Shown: positions 6,132-9,692 of the stretch, piece after piece
How the letters are laid out: every line of letters begins with the position of its first letter
How positions within the stretch are numbered: position 1 is the first letter of the stretch
From: Candidatus Methylomirabilota bacterium
GTDB taxonomy: Bacteria > Methylomirabilota > Methylomirabilia > Methylomirabilales > Methylomirabilaceae
DNA length: 9,692 nt
Direction: 5' to 3'
NCBI GenBank assembly: GCA_003105305.1
Contig: PQAQ01000168.1
Location: forward strand, 5,467-15,158
The notes under the pieces: generated by a model
Databases searched by the model: none
What the model saw: the letters and a program-made list of their open reading frames with translations, nothing else
Told to the model about the DNA's origin: nothing
Made by a program: the position numbers and the translations under genes

Positions 6132-7289
6132 ATGACCTATACACAAGGACCACTTCAGCGTCACCGCGTAGCGGGTTTCGGATCGCTGGTCTTCTGCGCA
6201 TTCTGTATTGTTTTGGCCGGCCTGCTGATCGACTGCGGACAGACGATGGCGGCGCAGACCCGGACGTACTTTATCGCCGCCGTCGAGGTGGACTGGGACT
6301 ACGCGCCGACCGATATCAATCTGATCGGTGGGAGTGTGTTCGGCAAGATCGATAATATCTTTGTTCAAACAGGGCCAGAGCGGATCGGTAAGATCTACCG
6401 GAAGGCGGTCTATCGCGAGTACACGGATGAGACCTTCACGACACCCAAGGCTGTCGAGCCGAAATGGCAACACTTGGGTGTTCTGGGTCCCGTCATCCGT
6501 GGCGAGGTTGGCGACACCATTCAGGTTGTGTTCAAGAACAACACGGGTTTCCCCACCAGTATGCACCCGCATGGGGTCTTTTATCGGAAGGACTCCGAGG
6601 GCGCTCCATACAACGACGGCACCTCCGGATCCGACAAGGCCGACGACGCCGTTCCTCCCGGCGGTTCCCACACGTATATCTGGCAGGTCCTGGAGCGGTC
6701 GGGCCCAGGGCCGATGGATGGAAGCTCCGTTGCCTGGATGTACCACGCCCACACGGATGAGCCGCGCGACACGAATGCCGGCTTGATCGGGCCACTCATC
6801 ATCACGCGCCGGGGCAGCGCCAATCCTGACGGCTCGCCGAACGATATCGACCGGGAGTTCGTGACCGTGTTCACGGTTTTCGATGAAAACACCAGCCACT
6901 ATCTGCTTGACAACGTGGATAGATTTACCGGACGGCCAATAAAGGTTCGTAAAAGGCTGTTAGAAGACGGTGAGTTCCTGGAGAGTAATCTCATGCACTC
7001 GATCAACGGCTATGTCTATGGTAACGTGCCCGGGTTGACCATGAAACAGGGGGAGCGGGTGCGCTGGTACGTGCAGGCCTACGGCAATGAGGTGGATCTG
7101 CACACACCGCACTGGCACGGCCAGACGGCGCTGATTATGGGAATGCGCATGGACATGGTGGAACTGCTGCCGGGGAGCATGAAGACCGCGGACATGGTGC
7201 CGGATAATCCTGGCGCCTGGCTATATCATTGTCATGTGAACGATCACATTACTGCAGGCATGATGGCGCTCTTTAGCGTCACCGAGTAG
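6132..7289 (+). CDS. Two-domain, ceruloplasmin-like multicopper oxidase, putative ferroxidase
   Basis: This 385-residue protein has an N-terminal hydrophobic export segment (about 15-41) and two cupredoxin domains (about 45-230 and 236-385). All copper ligands are present. Domain 1 has His145-x-His147 and His205-x-His207. Domain 2 has His324-x-x-His327-x-His329 and His366-Cys367-His368 with His372 and Met377. Type 1 copper would use His324, Cys367, His372 and Met377; the trinuclear site uses the other eight His, at a subunit interface as in two-domain trimeric oxidases. Domain 1 has Ala206 in place of the Cys, so it lacks type 1 copper. Segments such as YREYTDETF, LGVLGPVIRGEVGD, AGLIGPLII and GNEVDLH closely recall human ceruloplasmin. 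ATG 6132 has AAAGGA five bases upstream; an in-frame ATG at 6045 overlaps the porin and lacks a signal. Next to FTR1, a ferroxidase role is likely but unproven; laccase-like or Cu(I) oxidase activity is possible. Confidence 0.9.
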   Translation: MTYTQGPLQRHRVAGFGSLVFCAFCIVLAGLLIDCGQTMAAQTRTYFIAAVEVDWDYAPTDINLIGGSVFGKIDNIFVQTGPERIGKIYRKAVYREYTDETFTTPKAVEPKWQHLGVLGPVIRGEVGDTIQVVFKNNTGFPTSMHPHGVFYRKDSEGAPYNDGTSGSDKADDAVPPGGSHTYIWQVLERSGPGPMDGSSVAWMYHAHTDEPRDTNAGLIGPLIITRRGSANPDGSPNDIDREFVTVFTVFDENTSHYLLDNVDRFTGRPIKVRKRLLEDGEFLESNLMHSINGYVYGNVPGLTMKQGERVRWYVQAYGNEVDLHTPHWHGQTALIMGMRMDMVELLPGSMKTADMVPDNPGAWLYHCHVNDHITAGMMALFSVTE

Positions 7290-7357
7290 CCCGTTAGGCC
7301 TCTGGGTATAAGGGGCATGCTTCTCCTTTGCCCTCTCCGGTCCCGTGTGCTATAACG

Positions 7358-7945
7358 ATGCCGATGCTTTCCCGACGGCGCTTTTTGACTACATTGCTTA
7401 CGCCGGCTCTCCTGGCGATGAGACCGGACCTGCTGTACGCGCAGGAGGGGGTATTTCTCTCCGAAGAGGACGCCGCCAAGGCGGTCTTTCCAGAGGCCAC
7501 CCGGTTCGAAAAGAAGGTGGTCCCATCGACGGAGGCCCTGCGGGAAAAGATGAGGGCGCTCCTGGGCCGCACGCGGCCGTCCATCTGGGAGGATGCCTAT
7601 GTCGTCTTTACCGCGCGTCGAAACGACGAACGTCTTGGCTTTGCCGTCATTACCGAAGAGATCGGCAAGCATCGCCCCATCACCTTTATTGTGGGCGTCA
7701 AGCCGGATGGCAAGGTCAAGGATGTCGCCCTCATGACCTATCGTGAGGCGTACGGGGCAGAGGTGCGGGACCGGCGCTTCATGCGTCAGTATGAGGACAA
7801 GGATCTCGCAGCCCCCCTTCTGCCCTATCGGGATATCGTCAATATCGCCGGCGCGACCCTCTCGGTCCAATCAATCGGTCGAGGGGTGAGAAAAGTTCTG
7901 GCGCTGGCCCAGCTTGTTCTCCTCAATGAGTCCCATCGCCCATGA
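7358..7945 (+). CDS. Tat-exported FMN-binding-domain protein (covalent FMN acceptor)
   Basis: This protein is 195 residues from ATG 7358. It opens with a twin-arginine signal, SRRRFLT (residues 5-11), then a hydrophobic stretch (LLTPALLAM) and a probable cleavage site near LLYAQ. The body resembles the FMN_bind domain of NqrC, RnfG and NosR, ending with NIAGATLSVQS (162-172) and a basic helix. Thr167 is the likely residue for phosphoester-linked FMN. The motif is a variant: the usual Asp-x-x-Ser/Thr-Gly-Ala-Thr has Val161 and Ala164 at the Asp and Ser/Thr places, although Asp159 is nearby. The next gene, overlapping by four bases, is the FMN transferase that would modify it. TTG 7328 (12 bases after AAGGGG) and ATG 7364 are other possible starts; none has a good Shine-Dalgarno. 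It probably carries electrons in the periplasm, perhaps for Fe(III) reduction. Confidence 0.8.
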   Translation: MPMLSRRRFLTTLLTPALLAMRPDLLYAQEGVFLSEEDAAKAVFPEATRFEKKVVPSTEALREKMRALLGRTRPSIWEDAYVVFTARRNDERLGFAVITEEIGKHRPITFIVGVKPDGKVKDVALMTYREAYGAEVRDRRFMRQYEDKDLAAPLLPYRDIVNIAGATLSVQSIGRGVRKVLALAQLVLLNESHRP

Positions 7946-8910
7946 ACTCGTTGCCGCCGCTCCGAGAGATTCACTATGTTATGGGAACTTTGTTAGAGAT
8001 CACGCTCTATCATCAGTCGCAGGAGGAGGGTAGGCGGGCGCTGGCCCGATGTTTTCAGGAGGCCCGGCGCCTGGAGGGGATTTTCTCGGCCTATGATGAC
8101 GACAGTGATCTGAACCGGCTCAACCGACACGCAGGGCGGGAACCCGTCAAGATCGATCGGGAGCTCTGGTCAGCCCTCCAGATCGCGGTATTCTTGGGCC
8201 AAGCAACCGACGGGGCTATGGACATTACCATCGGACCCCTCCTCGACCTCTGGGGCGCGGCTGAACAGCGCGGGATCATACCCTCGCCCGTACTGGTGAC
8301 GGAAGCGCTCACGCGAACGGGGATTGCTGCCATCCGGCTGTTTCAAGACGGAAATGCGGAACTGAAGCGCGCCGGTATGCGCGTGGACTTGGGCGGTCTT
8401 GGCAAGGGATACGCTGTAGACCGACTGGGCGCGATCCTGGCTCAGGAGGGGATCGCAAGTGCTTTCATCAACTTCGGACGAAGTAGCCTCGCCGCGCTTG
8501 GATCGCCTCCAGAACGGGAGGGTTGGTCTGTACTGCTCGAAGATGGTGATGGTGGGTCGCTCGGCCTGGCATATCTGAAAGATCAATGCCTCGGTGTCTC
8601 CGAGAGCTACGGTCACTTTTTCGAGATCGGAGGGATTCGGTTGAGCCATCTGATCGATCCGCGCGATGGGTTCCCGCTCCGCGATCACCGCCTGGGCGTC
8701 GCCGCGACCCGGACCGCCACTGAAGCGGAAGCCCTCTCCAAGGCGATGACTATCCTTGACGAAGAACAAGGCCTTGCTGCCGTGAGACGAGTCTCAGGGG
8801 CTGAGGGCTTGCTGGTTCGTTCGGGTGGGAGACAGATGTGCACCCGGGGATTCAACGAGGCGGTTCGCTTCGAAGCCGTAACCGCGACCTTGGCGGCGAG
8901 TGTCCGTTGA
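7942..8910 (+). CDS. apbE: ApbE-family FAD:protein FMN transferase, no signal peptide
   Basis: This 322-residue enzyme transfers FMN from FAD to a Ser/Thr of a target protein, with Mg2+. Family landmarks in order: MGTLLEITLY (14-23), FSAYDDDSDLNRLN (48-61), GAMDITIGPLLDLWG (91-105), the signature VDLGGLGKGYAVD (148-160), HLIDPRDGFP (236-245), and ATEAEALSKAMTIL (259-272). It starts at an ATGA overlap with the preceding FMN-binding gene, a sign of translational coupling. The in-frame TGA at 7927-7929 rules out a longer N-terminus, so there is neither signal peptide nor lipobox; many Gram-negative ApbE proteins are periplasmic lipoproteins. Variants: the common Gly-Gly-Asn/Asp site after the INFG strand reads Gly179-Arg-Ser, HIIDPRTG reads HLIDPRDG, and the metal-binding Asp of the ADALSTA motif reads Glu. 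Activity is likely but should be confirmed. It presumably modifies the preceding protein in the cytoplasm. Confidence 0.88.
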   Translation: MNSLPPLREIHYVMGTLLEITLYHQSQEEGRRALARCFQEARRLEGIFSAYDDDSDLNRLNRHAGREPVKIDRELWSALQIAVFLGQATDGAMDITIGPLLDLWGAAEQRGIIPSPVLVTEALTRTGIAAIRLFQDGNAELKRAGMRVDLGGLGKGYAVDRLGAILAQEGIASAFINFGRSSLAALGSPPEREGWSVLLEDGDGGSLGLAYLKDQCLGVSESYGHFFEIGGIRLSHLIDPRDGFPLRDHRLGVAATRTATEAEALSKAMTILDEEQGLAAVRRVSGAEGLLVRSGGRQMCTRGFNEAVRFEAVTATLAASVR

Positions 8911-9458
8911 AAAACTTTTCCTACCCTGCTTATAGGCTCTCAGTTGCCAGCCAGGAGGTCAAGATCGTCTATACCGGCTTCCTGATCTTTATCGCGGTGG
9001 GGATGCTGACCATTGGTCTGTATCAGCTCAAGCGGATCGGCGCCACCTATGATCTGGTCGTCGCCTACTATCGCGGTGGGGAATTGGCGCAGGAAATGAC
9101 GTATCCCAAGACCTTCACTCAGCTTCTTGAAACGACCCATTTCCACGCTTTTATTATAGGAATTGTGTTCCTCACCCTCGCCCACATTTTTCTCGCGACC
9201 GGGCTGCCTCCGCGAATCAAATGGCCCGTTATCGGTCTGGCGTTCTTCTCCTCGCAGGCCGATATCGCCGGGCCGTGGCTCATTCGGTATGGGTCTGCCG
9301 CTTTCGCCCTCCTGCAACTCGCAGCCTGGCTCGGGATGTGGGTAGGATATGGCGCGCTCGTATTGCTTCCGTTGTATGAGATGTGGGGTACGGGCTGGCC
9401 GCGTTCGATTGAAGGCCGGAAAGGCAAAAGGCGAACCCACGCGCCTCAGTGCGACTGA
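8907..9458 (+). CDS. Small four-helix membrane protein with a His triad in helix 2
   Basis: I do not recognise a named family. From TTG 8907 the product is 183 residues with four hydrophobic helices: about 20-40, 79-100, 106-127 and 132-158. Helix 2 starts with the segment TTHFHAF and ends near AHIFLATG, giving His78, His80 and His93; His80 and His93 are 13 residues apart, a spacing seen in di-heme membrane cytochromes, although no partner His occurs in the other helices. Helix 3 contains Asp119 and the PWL segment. The C-terminal tail is basic (GRKGKRRTH). The TTG overlaps the apbE stop as TTGA, with GGCGAG a few bases upstream; an earlier ATG at 8838 would place 23 residues inside apbE and is less likely. 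Coupling to the FMN-binding and ApbE genes suggests it is their membrane electron-transfer partner, perhaps a quinol- or heme-linked one. This is inference. Confidence 0.7.
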   Translation: MKNFSYPAYRLSVASQEVKIVYTGFLIFIAVGMLTIGLYQLKRIGATYDLVVAYYRGGELAQEMTYPKTFTQLLETTHFHAFIIGIVFLTLAHIFLATGLPPRIKWPVIGLAFFSSQADIAGPWLIRYGSAAFALLQLAAWLGMWVGYGALVLLPLYEMWGTGWPRSIEGRKGKRRTHAPQCD

Positions 9459-9692
9459 AGAACCGTTGGGGGCTCTTTGGAATTCAGGGTACAGGCGTGC
9501 TCCGGCGCGCAGACCTCCGACTCGAGCTGGAACGTGGTGTGCGCGATGCCAAACCGCTCCTTCAGCATCTGATTGATCCGATCGAGCAATCGATCGCCGT
9601 AGCTGCCCTGCAGATCCGAAACCTGGATGTGGCAACTCATCGCGTAGACGTGTGAACTGAGGCTCCACACGTGCAGGTCATGCACATCCTTG
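9446..9692 (-). CDS. CDF-family metal cation efflux protein (CzcD/ZitB-like), C-terminal fragment
   Basis: The reverse strand from 9692 to the stop TGA (9448-9446) encodes the last roughly 81 residues of a cation diffusion facilitator; the rest lies beyond the right edge. The peptide begins KDVHDLHVWSLSS, the HDLHVW signature that opens the cytoplasmic metal-sensing domain of Zn-type CDF proteins, and continues through a ferredoxin-like fold to FGIAHTTFQLE, the typical closing strand. A short tail with two cysteines (CAPEHAC) follows and may bind metal. HDLHVW is characteristic of CzcD/ZitB rather than the iron-linked FieF/YiiP group, so Zn, Co or Cd efflux is most likely. The V in VHDL is encoded by GTG, which looks like a start codon but is internal. 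The stop codon overlaps the last 13 bases of the convergent membrane-protein gene. Confidence 0.88.
   Translation of the reverse strand, partial: KDVHDLHVWSLSSHVYAMSCHIQVSDLQGSYGDRLLDRINQMLKERFGIAHTTFQLESEVCAPEHACTLNSKEPPTVLQSH

Noticed and set aside
5769..6899. 376-codon open frame on the - strand
   Set aside because: It lies antisense to the porin and the multicopper oxidase, both of which have clear family motifs; the product is Arg/Pro-rich without any recognisable domain, as expected for a shadow frame in GC-rich DNA.
7317..7355. Short leader peptide (ATG 7317 to TAA 7355) before the FMN-binding gene
   Set aside because: It has an AAGGGG directly upstream but only 12 codons, with no regulatory codon run or paired alternative hairpins to suggest attenuation.
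1..9692. CRISPR arrays, tRNA or rRNA genes, insertion sequences
   Set aside because: No spaced direct repeats, no cloverleaf-like segments, no transposase motifs or terminal inverted repeats were found on either strand.

Overview
The window is bacterial DNA, G+C-rich (high fifties percent by eye), from a Gram-negative organism: it encodes an outer-membrane porin with a signal peptide and C-terminal Phe, and a Tat-exported periplasmic protein. Every complete gene is on the + strand; two truncated genes on the - strand sit at the edges. The taxon cannot be fixed from the sequence. A Methylomirabilota/NC10-like or deltaproteobacteria-like organism is only a guess from gene style.

Left flank (1-1891). 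The 5' end of a DUF255/YyaL-like thioredoxin-domain gene runs off the left edge on the - strand. Across a short divergent promoter region lie an alpha/beta-hydrolase, apparently with a leaderless or nearly leaderless mRNA, and a GNAT acetyltransferase. Neither has an obvious link to the rest.

Core (1939-9458). A strong -35 element and a 16/19 Fur box precede a Fur-family regulator. A second, weaker Fur-like box (14/19) follows it. Then come, all on +: a diiron alternative-oxidase (AOX) family protein, an FTR1 iron permease, a coiled-coil plus beta-barrel porin, a two-domain multicopper oxidase that resembles vertebrate ceruloplasmin, a Tat-exported FMN-binding-domain protein, an ApbE-type FMN transferase without any signal peptide, and a small four-helix membrane protein with three histidines in one helix. 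The last three are translationally coupled by ATGA and TTGA overlaps. The 241-base gap between FTR1 and the porin and the 76-base gap between the porin and the oxidase contain strong inverted repeats.

Proposed working model (inference): this is a bacterial counterpart of the eukaryotic reductive iron-uptake system (ferric reductase, multicopper ferroxidase, FTR1 permease). The porin would admit iron to the periplasm, the flavinylated protein with its membrane partner could reduce Fe(III) or otherwise pass electrons, the ceruloplasmin-like oxidase would re-oxidise Fe(II) and hand Fe(III) to FTR1. The AOX-like protein would be an iron-sparing quinol oxidase made when Fur derepresses. Fur control is supported by the boxes; the partner assignments rest on gene order and family knowledge.

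Right flank. The C-terminal end of a CDF (CzcD/ZitB-like) metal-efflux transporter lies on the - strand, its stop overlapping the end of the core operon by 13 bases.
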